The position numbers and the translations under genes are program-made. A stretch of 12,300 nt of DNA from Symbiodinium natans. Taxonomy: Eukaryota; Sar; Dinophyceae; Suessiales; Symbiodiniaceae. The stretch spans positions 597,800-610,099 of the forward strand of contig CAJNDS010002176.1 in assembly GCA_905221605.1 (NCBI GenBank), read 5' to 3'. This document shows, in pieces, positions 1 to 7,042 of the stretch (positions are counted from its first letter, which is position 1; each line of letters opens with the position of its first letter). The notes below the pieces were generated by a model. That model worked only from the letters and a program-made list of their open reading frames with translations, ran no database searches and was not told the DNA's origin.

Positions 1-705
1 TCGAAGGACTTCATGAACACGAAGTTCTCCCAGAACAGGGTGTGAGGCTGTGCACTTACCACCACGCCGCTGCACTCTGAGACCAACCAAAGCGCTTGTC
101 TTGCCGATTGGCGCCAGTGGATCTACTTCTTCAGGAGTTACCAGGGTTCCGCCTTTGGTAATACACATCCAACAACTAATGACACCATCACCTTTTGCTG
201 CGGAAGCTCTTCACCAGGACGAAGTGATCGGAGAGGATGTGATGCCCCCGAATCCAACATGCCCATTCGAGAACACTCATTGGTTTCTGGCCACCTGAAG
301 GACGCATACTCCTCGGCCTTCTCCCTGTTTCTGCAACAACGTGGTGTCTGACGAACCGACTCCACAGTCCGCCCTTCCACTCCTCCATTGAGAGTTGGCG
401 CCAAAACCTTTTCAGCGCGTAAGACCATTTGCAGAGCTGCAGTATATTCCATTACCAAGCAACCATGCTCAAACCATAGGAGGTGGTCCAGCGAAGATTT
501 TGTACTCACCCGACAGATCCCATTGACGACAGTGAGATTCGCCCCAGTCTCCAAAAGCATCCAGAGGGGCCCATTGTCTTCCCTGAAATTTTCATAGAAA
601 CACCGCCCAGCGCTCTTTGCACCGTTGCAGTAGTGTTTGGCAAATGCTCCCCAGGAAAGAGCGTCCGCGCAAGATGCGTAGCAGCTGTATCTACCATAGG
701 CCCTG
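1..705 (-). mobile_element. Copia-like retrotransposon fragment with aspartic protease core, frameshifted
   Basis: Read on the minus strand, an open frame runs from about 705 down to 138 and contains the motif MLDSGASHPLR near 232-262. The D-S-G-A core is that of a retropepsin, and the DSGA(S/T)HPLR wording is, from memory, typical of dinoflagellate copia-like polyproteins. The frame stops at 138-140. A different minus frame then carries GGTLVTPEEVDPLAPIGKT and runs open to the window edge, which fits a single-base deletion near 145-150. Integrase and reverse transcriptase would lie beyond position 1 and are not visible. A second protease-like string (LLETGANLTVV, near 525-560) lies upstream in the same frame and may be chance. 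The element is degenerate: it has a frameshift and no intact start, because the first in-frame Met is inside the satellite. Confidence 0.65.
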
Positions 706-1285
706 AAGACGAAATTCGGCACTGAAGACGAAATTCGGCCCCTGAAGCCTAAATTCGGCCCTGAAGCCTGAATTGCGCCCTTGAAGCCGAAATTCGGCCC
801 CGAAGACGAAACGGCCGCTGCTCACGAAATTCGGCCCTGAAGCCGAAATTCGGCTCCTGAAGACGAAATTCGGCCCGGAAGCCTAAATTCAGGCCTGAAG
901 ACGAAATTCGGCCCTGAAGCCGAAATTCGGCTCCTGAAGACGAAATTCGGTCTGAAGCTTGAATTCGGTTTCGGTCCCCCTTAGGCCTGCCGAAAATGGC
1001 TTCGTTTTCGGGGCCGAATTTCGTCTTCAGAGCCGAATCTCGGCTTCAGGGCCGAATTTCGTCTTCAGGGCTGAATTTAGGCTTCCGGCCGAATTTCGTC
1101 TTCAGGAGCCGAATTTCGGCTTCAGGGCCGAGTTTCGTCTTCAGTGGCCGAATTTCGTCTTCGGGGCCGAATTGCGTCTTCGTTCGGGGCCGAATTTCGG
1201 CTTCAAGGGCCCAATTTAGGCTTCAGGGCCTAATTTCGGCTGGGCCGAATTTCGTCTTCAAATTTCGTCTTCGAATTTCGTTTTC
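703..1285. repeat. Short-unit satellite in two opposed blocks (large inverted repeat)
   Basis: From about 703 to 958 a unit of roughly 19-21 bases repeats as variants of CTGAAGACGAAATTCGGCC. From about 1012 to 1283 the same unit appears as its reverse complement, GGCCGAATTTCGTCTTCAGG. The centre (about 959-1011) is a non-repeat junction rich in TTCGGTTTCGG and TTTTCGGGG. Units vary between GACG and GCC(G/T) versions. All frames through the block give monotonous peptides rich in NFVFRAEFRL, which are repeat translations rather than genes. The block ends at a C-run (1287-1297). Confidence 0.9.
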
Positions 1286-1286
1286 G

Positions 1287-1297
1287 CCCCCCCCCCC
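1287..1297. repeat. Poly-C run of 11 at satellite edge
   Basis: Eleven consecutive C bases follow the last satellite unit and separate it from the linker-like retrotransposon sequence. It may mark an insertion junction or an assembly weak point. Confidence 0.85.
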
Positions 1298-1497
1298 GGA
1301 AAAGGGGACCCACTTCCCCGGGTCTCTGTCCTTGTAGAAGGATCCCCGCCTGATGCAGCATGCGACGGTGAAAGCCTCATTGACTTAAGCACCTCCGTCG
1401 CTTCAGCAAGAATCTGAGTAGGGGTAGTAGGCGACGAAGGACTTGCCGCTCCACCTTCAGAACCAGCGGTAACCACCTCCTTCAGCCACTTCAGCCT
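1298..1497 (-). mobile_element. Copia-like retrotransposon fragment, gag-to-protease linker
   Basis: The minus-strand frame from about 1497 down encodes RLKWLKEVV, then a Ser/Pro/Thr-rich stretch, then TPTQILAEATEVLKSMRLSP. A short predicted helix of the form AEAT-x-LLKSLR just upstream of the DSGATHPLR protease core is, from memory, seen in dinoflagellate copia-like polyproteins. This piece lies between the gag-like (2677-2318) and protease (705-1) pieces and on the same strand, the order expected of one broken element. In-frame sequence degenerates as it enters the C-run and satellite. Identification rests on weak similarity and position. Confidence 0.45.
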
Positions 1498-1507
1498 TTT
1501 TTAGTTA

Positions 1508-1735
1508 CGAGGAGAGGGGACATACTGCATCACGCTTCATCGCAGATCTGGCCGAAGGGGAGAGCAGACATACTTCATCACAGACCTGGCCGACATACTT
1601 CATCACAGTCCTGGCCCACGGGGAGAGGGGACATACTTCATCACAGATTTGGCCCATGGGGAGAGGGGACATACTTCATCGCAGACATGGGTTGCGGGGA
1701 GAAGGGACGTACTTCATCACAGACTTGGCTCACAG
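1508..1735 (+). repeat. Tandem repeat, about 38 bp, five to six degenerate copies
   Basis: Variants of GGGGAGAGGGGACATACTTC followed by ATCACAGACCTGGCC recur near 1512, 1557, 1587 (shortened), 1620, 1657 and 1698. Copies differ by point changes and one deletion. No coding function is evident. Confidence 0.85.
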
Positions 1736-1739
1736 GAGG

Positions 1740-1862
1740 CGCCAAAATAATTTAAATAATGGAATTATTCAAATCCATTGGTTCCTCTGGAAACCCAACC
1801 ATTTAAATAATTTAAATAATGTAAATAATTTAAATATTCAAATACCTGTTTTGAATTAATTT
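1740..1862. repeat. AT-rich block with TTTAAATAAT repeats
   Basis: TTTAAATAAT and close variants occur at 1750-1760, 1802-1820 and 1826-1836, in a stretch far richer in AT than the rest of the window. No gene is visible. Confidence 0.8.
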
Positions 1863-2317
1863 AATTCTGGTGCCTCCCATCAAAAGGGAATTAGGGAGAG
1901 ACAAGGGGGAGATGATATATAGAGCTTTGCGCTCTATATTTTGTCACTCCGTCTCCTTGCTTCCTGTCTCTTATCTTCTTTCCAGTACCCTTCCAGAAAA
2001 ATGGCATCCTTGTTCTCTCTCCTCTCTCACTTCCCTTTCCCTTCTCTCTTTCTGTTACTATTTGACCTGATAAACAACAAGAAAGGAACTTGCAGGATAA
2101 AACAGTGGCAGGGTAAGCAGAGGTTGCGCGTGGACCTTGCCGTACTTCATCATATCCCTCTTCTCGACCTATCTCTTCTGCTTTCCTTACTCTTTAGTTG
2201 TTCTTATTTCGAAAAGAAAGAGGGAAGGGAGAGATAAGGGAGGGAGGATAGATAAAGAAGAGTGCCATCTTCTCTGCGCCTTGTTTTGTCTCTCCCTCTT
2301 CTCTATTCATCTCTCTT
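1863..2317. other. Purine/pyrimidine-biased spacer with a small hairpin
   Basis: This stretch is dominated by CTCTCT/TTCTTT tracts (about 1945-2060, 2155-2210, 2285-2335) and GGGAGAGA/AAGAAAG tracts. A hairpin with 9-base arms, ATATAGAGC (1917-1925) and GCTCTATAT (1931-1939), has a 5-base loop. Several open frames exist but have the biased composition of the DNA and no recognisable domain, so none is called as a gene. It interrupts the retrotransposon between its gag-like and linker pieces. Confidence 0.6.
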
Positions 2318-2677
2318 CTATTCTTTTGCTGTTCCATTGAAATTTGGCAGCGACGGTGGCCTTCTTGGTGCTTCACCACTCCCATCTGTAGCAGACGCAG
2401 GGAGACTTGACGGCCTTTGTTGTCTTAGCCGCACTTCATCCTGCGCTCTTTCACTCCAGAGAGGATTCACAGCCTGCATCGGAACCATTTCTCCACCCGT
2501 TTGAGATTGACTTTCGGGCGGCGCCCTTCCAACTTCTCTTCCATCCAGTAGTGCTTGTACAGCGGGCTCTTGTCGCACTCTATCTCCCCCGTCACCTGCA
2601 GTTTCTTCCGCATCGGCATCATTGGCCGCTTGTGACAGTCCAGGCTCAGAACGACGGCGCCGCATATCCATGGCCAT
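2318..2677 (-). mobile_element. Copia-like gag N-terminal region (retrotransposon fragment)
   Basis: On the minus strand the frame starts with ATG GCC ATG GAT ATG at 2677, gives an Arg-rich N terminus, then a charged Ala/Asp/Glu stretch, then QAVNPLWSERAQDEVRLRQ (about residues 68-86) followed by RPSSLP. A motif of the type A-x-NP-(F/L)-W-S-x2-x-x-x-E-x-x-LR-x2-RP is, from memory, frequent in dinoflagellate copia-like gag regions. The frame ends at 2318, where the CT/GA-biased spacer begins, so the protein is truncated. Upstream on the same strand lie a tRNA-like primer-site candidate (2722-2733) and an imperfect spliced leader (2864-2883). The reading as gag is by recall only. Confidence 0.5.
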
Positions 2678-2721
2678 AAACAACGACAGAGTTTTTACTT
2701 AACCCACAGGGAGCCTAATTT

Positions 2722-2733
2722 GGGCTCATAACC
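2722..2733 (-). promoter_or_regulatory. Possible retroelement primer-binding site (initiator-tRNA anticodon type)
   Basis: The minus strand reads GGTTATGAGCCC. Drosophila copia primes from a cut initiator Met tRNA and has GGTTATGGGCCC next to its 5' LTR. The match is 11 of 12, and it lies 45 bases upstream of the gag-like ATG on the correct strand. No flanking LTR pair can be shown, and a 12-base match is short, so this is a candidate only. Confidence 0.3.
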
Positions 2734-2863
2734 TACGGGGGCAACCGAAGAAAAACGGGGAACCCAACCAATCAACCCCAACAGAAGCCTGGAATTTTCC
2801 CCTGGACCAACCAAAAACCAAACCAAAACACAGTCCTCTTTTTGACAGGCGCCTGGCCCGATC

Positions 2864-2883
2864 CTTGAGCCAAATGTTTACGG
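2864..2883 (-). other. Imperfect dinoflagellate spliced-leader sequence (relict)
   Basis: The minus strand reads CCGTAAACATTTGGCTCAAG. Against the 22-nt dinoflagellate spliced leader (ending ATTTTGGCTCAAG) it keeps CCGTA, CATTT and GGCTCAAG, with two substitutions and one missing T. Relict leaders are a known mark of dinoflagellate mRNAs that were reverse transcribed and reinserted. It lies about 190 bases upstream of the gag-like start on the same strand. A competing plus-strand open frame runs through the same bases, so chance is not excluded. Confidence 0.5.
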
Positions 2884-2932
2884 GTACATTGACCCTTGAA
2901 ACCTCCTTTGAAATACACACACCATCTCCGCA

Positions 2933-2965
2933 TAGGGTTTAGGGTTTAGGGTTTAAATTTTAGGG
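2933..2965 (+). repeat. Interstitial telomere repeat, TTTAGGG orientation
   Basis: Three near-perfect TTTAGGG units followed by TTTAAATTTTAGGG. The tract sits just upstream of a possible exon acceptor (CAG at 2977-2979). Confidence 0.9.
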
Positions 2966-2979
2966 TTCTGAAGATACAG

Positions 2980-3141
2980 GCAGACTATCCAGAACACGAC
3001 CACCAACCCAATCAAACCCAAAGACGCTGCCGATGTAGCTTTTTGACCTCTCAACTGGACAACATTCTCAGCCCCCAAACGTACCCACCCTCTCCGCTCT
3101 GAAACCACAAGAGCTTCTTCGAACGAACGCGTGCCCTGAGT
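2980..3141 (+). other. Possible 5' exons of gene A with very short introns
   Basis: After CAG at 2979 one frame reads QTIQNTTTNPIKPKDAAD to 3034. A GT...CTCAG stretch of 37 bases follows, then PPNVPTLSALKPQELLRTN and on to 3141, all in phase. A second GT...AG stretch of only 26 bases (3142-3167) would join it in phase (T plus GG) to the exon at 3168-3256. Both intervals are unusually short for spliceosomal introns, so these joins are doubtful even though phases agree. Without splicing the frames stop. Confidence 0.3.
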
Positions 3142-3169
3142 GTAAGATTCTCTGTGAACAGGCTGAGGG

Positions 3170-5902
3170 CCTGACCTGAAGCCCAAACCACCAACCCAGC
3201 AAGCCCCCGCCTGGGGAACACTGCTCCACAATGTGGTAAAAATCCTTGCGCGCCCCGTAAACCCTAGACCCTAGACCCTAAACCCGAAACCCTAAACCCT
3301 AGACCCTAAACCTAAACAGAACGCGCCTGTCTCAGAGGACCGCGAGGAGGTTACCAGCAGGGCCTTCACGATTGGTCTCCACTTGGACTGCAGTGTGGCC
3401 CGCCTGGTTCATTCGGATTATCGATGTAGGCTTGTTAGCCCAGAGGTACCCTTTACCCCCCTTTTTTGGGTTATGGGTTTGTCTCAAGAGCTGAGAACCT
3501 TAAAGCGTGCGGCGGGTTGGTGGGGATCTGCAATGAACTAAACACCAAAATGAGTATCAATGTTCAATTGCGACACTAGTTCCCTAAACCCTGAACCCTA
3601 AAACCTTGTTTTTTTGCTTTCGCTTTCGACATACAAGCAGGGGAGGTCCCTGTGGCTGTCCCTGGCCCTGGGGTCTACTCGGGGGTGGTTTTGTTTTTGG
3701 ACGTTCGGGCAGCAGATTCCGTTCCATTGGCGTTCGGGATGTTTAGACCGAGGACCTTAAGGAGGTTTTGGGCTTACTGAACCCTCAACTTGGGATGTTC
3801 CCCCGAGGGAACACCCCAACCCTAAACCCTAAACGCTAAACCAAGAGTTGGGGTGTTCGGGAAGCGGGTCGAGGAGTCCGAGTTTGAGGAAATCACGGTG
3901 GAGCCCGTGAATTCGGAGGAGAAATTCCGGCTGAGGCTCGTTCTTCATAGTGAACACGGTTTAGGGTTTAGGGTTTAGGGTTTGCTGTGATAGGGCGTAG
4001 ATGCTGTGAAGGTTAGGTTTCGGACCAAGCTCGAAGCTTCGTGAGGTGCGAAGAGCAGCTTTGGCCCGATTGTGGAGGGCCATCTAACACTGTTCTCCCA
4101 CCCCACGCCGTCCAAGGCGGCAAAGCCACCCAAACCTATTCCTTTTAGGGTTTATGCCTAGACTCAGACAACAGCCCACTTCTTTAAAATTCAGTTCTCG
4201 AAGTGCCGGGTCGGGGCAGGCCCTGGGGCTGGGGGGCAGGGGGGCAGGGGGGTCACGGGGCCAAGGAAACAGGGGGGCCAGGGGGCCCTGAAAGGCGGTT
4301 TGGGCAACTGATTTTTGTTCTTCAGGGTCAAGGGCTGGGGGACCAGCACGGGTCCAGCAAAACACGGGCCATGGTGGGCGCTACCGACCCCCATGCTGTG
4401 GGAGGCGGGCGAGCGACCTGGCTCCGCCTTTCAAGGGTATCTGCCTCAGACTAGCAGTTTTGAACCAAGAAGTCCCATCCGGAATAGCAATTTCAAAAAG
4501 TGCCTCAACAGGGTACCTCTATTTTGAGAAACCCAACTCATAAGGAAGCATAGAAAAAGGTGCTACGCTGCTGGATGCCCGGATGCCCGATGTTCTTTCA
4601 AAAGCAGTTCCAAACCAAAGGCTGGCACAGGCAGCAGAGCAGCGGAAGCTCTGATAGCCCCAAACTCCAAACCTGAAGCACAAAACTCTGATGAAACCTT
4701 GGGCTTTGAGGGCCCTGAACCCTAAACCCCAAACCCTGAACCCAACAACTTAGAGCAGATCCGTGACAGGAACAGCCCACGCACGTTCCCTGGCGAGTTC
4801 CGCTGGAAGAACGACGAGAAGTCGGGGACCCAGAAGGGAGTTCCGGGTGTAGGGTTTAGGGTTCAGAGTTTAGAGTTTAGGGTTTGGGGTTTAGCGTTTA
4901 GGGTGTAGGGTTCAGAGTTTAGGGTGTAGGGTTCAGGGTTTAGGGTTTAGGGTTCAGAGTTGAGCCTAAGGGCTGGACGAGGTGTGCCTCTGCATGTTTA
5001 CTGTGTGTGTGTGTGCCCGCGCGTTTGGGCGGGATGGGTTCATCCTACAGACAGGGCTTCGAGAGCCCGATACGCAGGACTAAGCTTGAAGGGACACCAT
5101 TTCTGCGTGATGAAGGTCCCCAAACTGACGCCATGAAGGCATATGCAGCAAGAGTCTACCATGAAACCGACACGTGCAGCGAACAGCTTTCCTCCGACAC
5201 GTGCATTGCGGGCGTCCGTGGATGGCAGCTGTTGCTCCACGGGGGGGGGGGGGGGAAGCCCATGAAAGCCCAGAATCGATCTGGACAGACGGAACCTCGA
5301 AAGACGCGCGCTCCTGTCAATCTCACAAAGACCCAGACGTGAAGTCCTTAGCCCCCAAACCCCAAACCCTAAACCTTAAACCCATTTAAACCCTAAACCC
5401 TAAAAACCCTTCGCCAGTCAACCTGGGGTTCAGGGGGTTTAGCGGGTTTGGGTTGAGGGGGTTGAAGCTCAAGAAGGTTTTGGGGGGTTTAAACCTCCAC
5501 ACTCGAAACCCCCCCCAGTGCCAGGAAGATTCAGAACGTGGCCACCGGCAAATGCCTCGAAGCCAAAACGCTCGGCCGCGTGGAGGAGGTTGGATGGACA
5601 GTCGTTTAGGTTTAGGATTTCGGGTGTTGGGGAATGAACACTAGCACATCCTCCCATGGGTCCACAATTCGATGTTGGTGCTGGTGTGTTGTGTCTTCGG
5701 CTGGTTGTTTGTTTGCTTGGTTGTTTCTGTGCTGCTTCTTTCTTGCAACCTGCTCTGCTTCCCCAGCCTTCTTCACTTAAAACAGCCCTCACCTTTAGGA
5801 TCGAGAACAACACGGCATGTTAAGCTGCCAAAGCTTGACTTCTACATTCAAGTTCAGTTCTTGAATCTACGAGCCCCCAGCACACAAACCCGAAATGGAT
5901 GA
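3170..5902 (+). CDS. Gene A: ten-exon hypothetical protein with telomere-repeat introns
   Basis: Proposed exons: 3170-3256, 3320-3445, 3646-3764, 3846-3958, 4046-4149, 4326-4436, 4759-4848, 5055-5200, 5519-5588 and 5786-5902 (TGA 5900-5902). Lengths sum to 1083, exactly 361 codons, and every donor/acceptor pair is GT-AG with matching phase. Characteristic pieces are SRAFTIGLHLDCSVARLVHS, VPVAVPGPGVYSGVVLFLDV, EEITVEPVNSEEKFRLRLVL, FGPIVEGHLTLFSHPTPSK, TFPGEFRWKNDEKSG and MKAYAARVYHETDT. KIQNVATGKCLEAK in exon 9 resembles a ricin-B (beta-trefoil) repeat, but no Q-x-W follows, so no lectin call is made. The exon 10 acceptor has a strong pyrimidine tract. The exon 3 start could be 3641 instead of 3646, and the exon 8 donor could be at 5174 instead of 5201. 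The 5' end is unresolved and no family is recognised. Confidence 0.5.
3257..3319 (+). other. Gene A intron made of CCCTAAA variants (63 nt)
   Basis: Begins GTAAACCCTAGACCC and ends CCTAAACAG. All the sequence between is CCCTA(A/G)A-type repeats. It joins LHNVVKILARP to NAPVSEDREEV in phase 0. The hexamer CGCGCC occurs just outside both ends (3249-3254 and 3322-3327). Confidence 0.55.
3582..3604 (-). repeat. Interstitial telomere repeat inside a gene A intron
   Basis: CCCTAAACCCTGAACCCTAAAA: three degenerate units within the proposed intron 3446-3645, followed by a T-rich tract (3608-3626) that could serve the acceptor. Confidence 0.8.
3765..3845 (+). other. Gene A intron with inverted repeat and CCCTAAA units (81 nt)
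   Basis: GTTTTGGGC...CTAAACCAAG, phase 2, joining FRPRTLR to VGVFGKRVEESEFEE. It contains a hairpin, TTGGGATGTTCCC (3790-3802) against GGGAACACCCCAA (3807-3819), with one mismatch. CCCTAAACCCTAAACGCTAAA follows immediately. The hairpin core matches the terminal inverted repeats of the intron at 6036-6399. Confidence 0.55.
3959..4045 (+). other. Gene A intron starting with TTTAGGG repeats (87 nt)
   Basis: The exon ends ...CAC G and the next bases are GTTTAGGGTTTAGGGTTTAG and so on, so the GT donor is supplied by the telomere repeat itself. The acceptor is GTGAG|GT, phase 1. The 3' half is non-repeat sequence. Confidence 0.55.
4706..4746 (-). repeat. Interstitial telomere repeat in gene A intron 4437-4758
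   Basis: CCCTGAACCCTAAACCCCAAACCCTGAACCC shortly before the acceptor TTAGAGCAG (4758). The rest of this 322-nt intron shows no recognisable gene. Confidence 0.8.
4849..5054 (+). other. Gene A intron with about 110 bases of TTTAGGG variants (206 nt)
   Basis: Begins GTAGGGTTTAGGGTTCAGAG. TTTAGGG, TTCAGAG and GTGTAGGG variants run to about 4963, followed by a TG microsatellite (about 5001-5014) and the acceptor CTACAGACAG. It joins GTQKGVPG to GFESPIRRTKLEG in phase 0. Confidence 0.55.
5241..5255. repeat. Poly-G run of 15
   Basis: Fifteen consecutive G bases in the proposed gene A intron 5201-5518. Length may be unreliable if derived from sequencing. Confidence 0.85.
5350..5405 (-). repeat. 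Interstitial telomere repeat, CCCTAAA orientation
   Basis: CCCCAAACCCTAAACCTTAAACCC followed by two further CCCTAAA units, in the gene A intron 5201-5518. Confidence 0.85.
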
Positions 5903-5948
5903 GGCCTGAAATTGACGGCCCCATGGTATATTAATATGTCCTTTAAAT

Positions 5949-6722
5949 ATGGAAGCTGCGCGTAGCCATGAAGATAGTTCCGCCAATCCTCGAGAGGTTG
6001 GGGCCTTCAGGTCCAGTTCAACCAGAACGAAACAGGTAGGTTGGGATGTTCCCCCTTCTAGCAACAGTGCTTAATGGTGATTATAGTACCCAAAGAGTTC
6101 CTATTCAGGACTGCAAGTAGAAGGGGGAACATCCCAGCACGTAGGTTCCTAACCGCACGACTCTGGCCCTGTGGACCTCAGCTCCCCAACCCTGAACCCA
6201 GAAAACCTACATAGAGGTTTCCGAACTTAGGGGGTGCCTGACTGGGGTCCTTACTAAAAATCCTTCTAAACTATACGGGGGTCTATACTAAGGGCCCCTG
6301 ATTGTCTTCCCTCCCACATAAGCCCTTCGAATTCTAGACCCTAGACCCGTACAATCCCCATTAAGGACTGTTAGTATAAGGAGGAACATCCCAACCTAGA
6401 AACATCTCCGAGCCCTTGGTTCCTTGACATCACCCGTCGCACCTGCCAGGCAGACTGCAGCGAAAGCACTTCGGCCTAGCGGTCAAAGGGCTGAGGGTAC
6501 GATAACCCTAAACGCCTAAACCCTAAGCCCTAAACCCGATACCCCAAACCCTAACCCTAAACCCCAAACCCCAAGCCCCAACCCCAAATTTCGACTCAAA
6601 CCTGAATGCCGAAATCCGAAGGGCTTGAGGTACGAGAGTCGGTTTTGCGGCTGCCTGTCGTCCATGTAGGTGTTTCCGAAAATGAGCGGCACCATTTAGA
6701 GCCAGATTCTAGGCGGGCGTAG
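5949..6722 (+). CDS. Gene B: three-exon hypothetical protein, 94 aa
   Basis: Proposed exons are 5949-6035, 6400-6496 and 6622-6722 (TAG 6720-6722), total 285 bases or 95 codons. The ATG at 5949 follows an in-frame TGA 36 bases upstream. Exon 1 gives MEAARSHEDSSANPREVG and ends STRTKQ. Exon 2 starts KHLRALGSLTSPVAPARQ. Exon 3 reads LEVRESVLRLPVVHVGVSEN and ends EPDSRRA. The product is small, basic and hydrophilic with no recognised domain. Intron 1 carries inverted repeats at its ends and intron 2 is a telomere-repeat intron. Exon 3 begins 719 bases after the stop of gene A. Transcription from the gene A cluster or an upstream 5' exon cannot be excluded. Confidence 0.45.
6036..6399 (+). mobile_element. 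Introner-like intron with terminal inverted repeats at the splice sites
   Basis: The intron begins GTAGGTTGGGATGTTCCCCC and ends GGAGGAACATCCCAACCTAG, so the GT and AG lie at the tips of inverted repeats about 21 bases long with one mismatch (6037-6057 against 6378-6398). The hexamer GAAACA flanks it (6029-6034 and 6399-6404), as a target duplication would. Removing the intron leaves codons in phase (ACG AAA CAG | AAA CAT). A third copy of the repeat, perfect over 19 bases, is inverted inside (6042-6060 against 6118-6136). No transposase is encoded, so it would be non-autonomous. Confidence 0.6.
6497..6621 (+). other. Gene B intron of CCCTAAA variants (125 nt) with duplicated flanks
   Basis: GTACGATAACCCTAAACG...CCGAAATCCGAAG, phase 1. 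CCCTAAA, CCCTAAG, CCCCAAA and CCCCAAG units fill about 6505-6590. The flank GGGCTGAGGGTACGA (6488-6502) reappears as GGGCTTGAGGTACGA at 6621-6635, across the other end. Confidence 0.55.
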
Positions 6723-6906
6723 GGTGGCCCTACACGACCCTACTAGGGCCGTAAGGGGAGCCCGAATTGGGGGGGAAACTCCAGTAGCTTTGTAAATCGT
6801 TGTCGTTGGGGCTCTTCATGTGAGGAAGCAACAGGCGCGTTCGTGGTCCGAAGCCCTGCAAGCTTCTAAGCCCACACATCCCTTTGCATCCCTTTGCAGT
6901 CCCGAG

Positions 6907-7040
6907 GCAACCCTCAACCCTAGCCCTGAACCTAAATCCCAAACCCTAAACCCTAAACCCTAAACCCGAAACCCTAAACCCCAAACCCTAAACCCTAAAC
7001 CCTAAACCCTAAACCCCAAACCCTAAACCCTAAGCCCGAG
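6907..7040 (+). other. Telomere-repeat tract bounded as a GC-AG intron with 9-bp direct repeat
   Basis: A run of CCCTAAA, CCCCAAA and CCCGAAA units from about 6912 to 7034, the longest in this orientation. CCCGAGGCA occurs at both ends (6901-6909 and 7035-7043). Splicing from CCCGAG|GC to CCCGAG|GC would remove the tract seamlessly and join an open upstream piece (6871-6906, HTSLCIPLQSR) in phase to the exon at 7041. GC donors are known to be common in dinoflagellates. Confidence 0.5.
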
Positions 7041-7042
7041 GC

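Larger units (their letters stand above)
2699..2936 (+). other. Open plus-strand stretch, possible upstream exon of gene A
   Basis: From the TAA at 2699 a plus frame stays open for about 79 codons to a GT at 2937 that begins a TTTAGGG tract. The peptide has mixed composition toward its end (SLSQMFTGTLTLETSFEIH). Its start is low-complexity Pro/Lys/Asn from CCAACCAAA repeats. It has no ATG before codon 61. It overlaps the minus-strand leader and primer-site candidates, so at most one reading is right. Confidence 0.25.

Noticed and set aside
959-1337. Long open frames with NFVFRAEFRL-type repeats
   Set aside because: They are translations of the satellite in several frames and have no independent coding signal.
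2722-2733. tRNA-Met gene suggested by GGGCTCATAACC on the plus strand
   Set aside because: No acceptor, D or T arm can be folded around it.
2940-2960. Chromosome end (true telomere)
   Set aside because: All tracts are short, internal, in both orientations and flanked by unique or coding-like sequence.
4084-4454. Pro-rich minus-strand and Gly-rich plus-strand open frames around 4200-4300
   Set aside because: They come from a GGGGCAGG-rich stretch inside the proposed intron 4150-4325. Only the part from 4326 on the plus strand is kept as an exon.
5519-5588. Ricin-B lectin domain from KIQNVATGKCLEAK
   Set aside because: Only one short match; the Q-x-W signature and further beta-trefoil repeats are missing.
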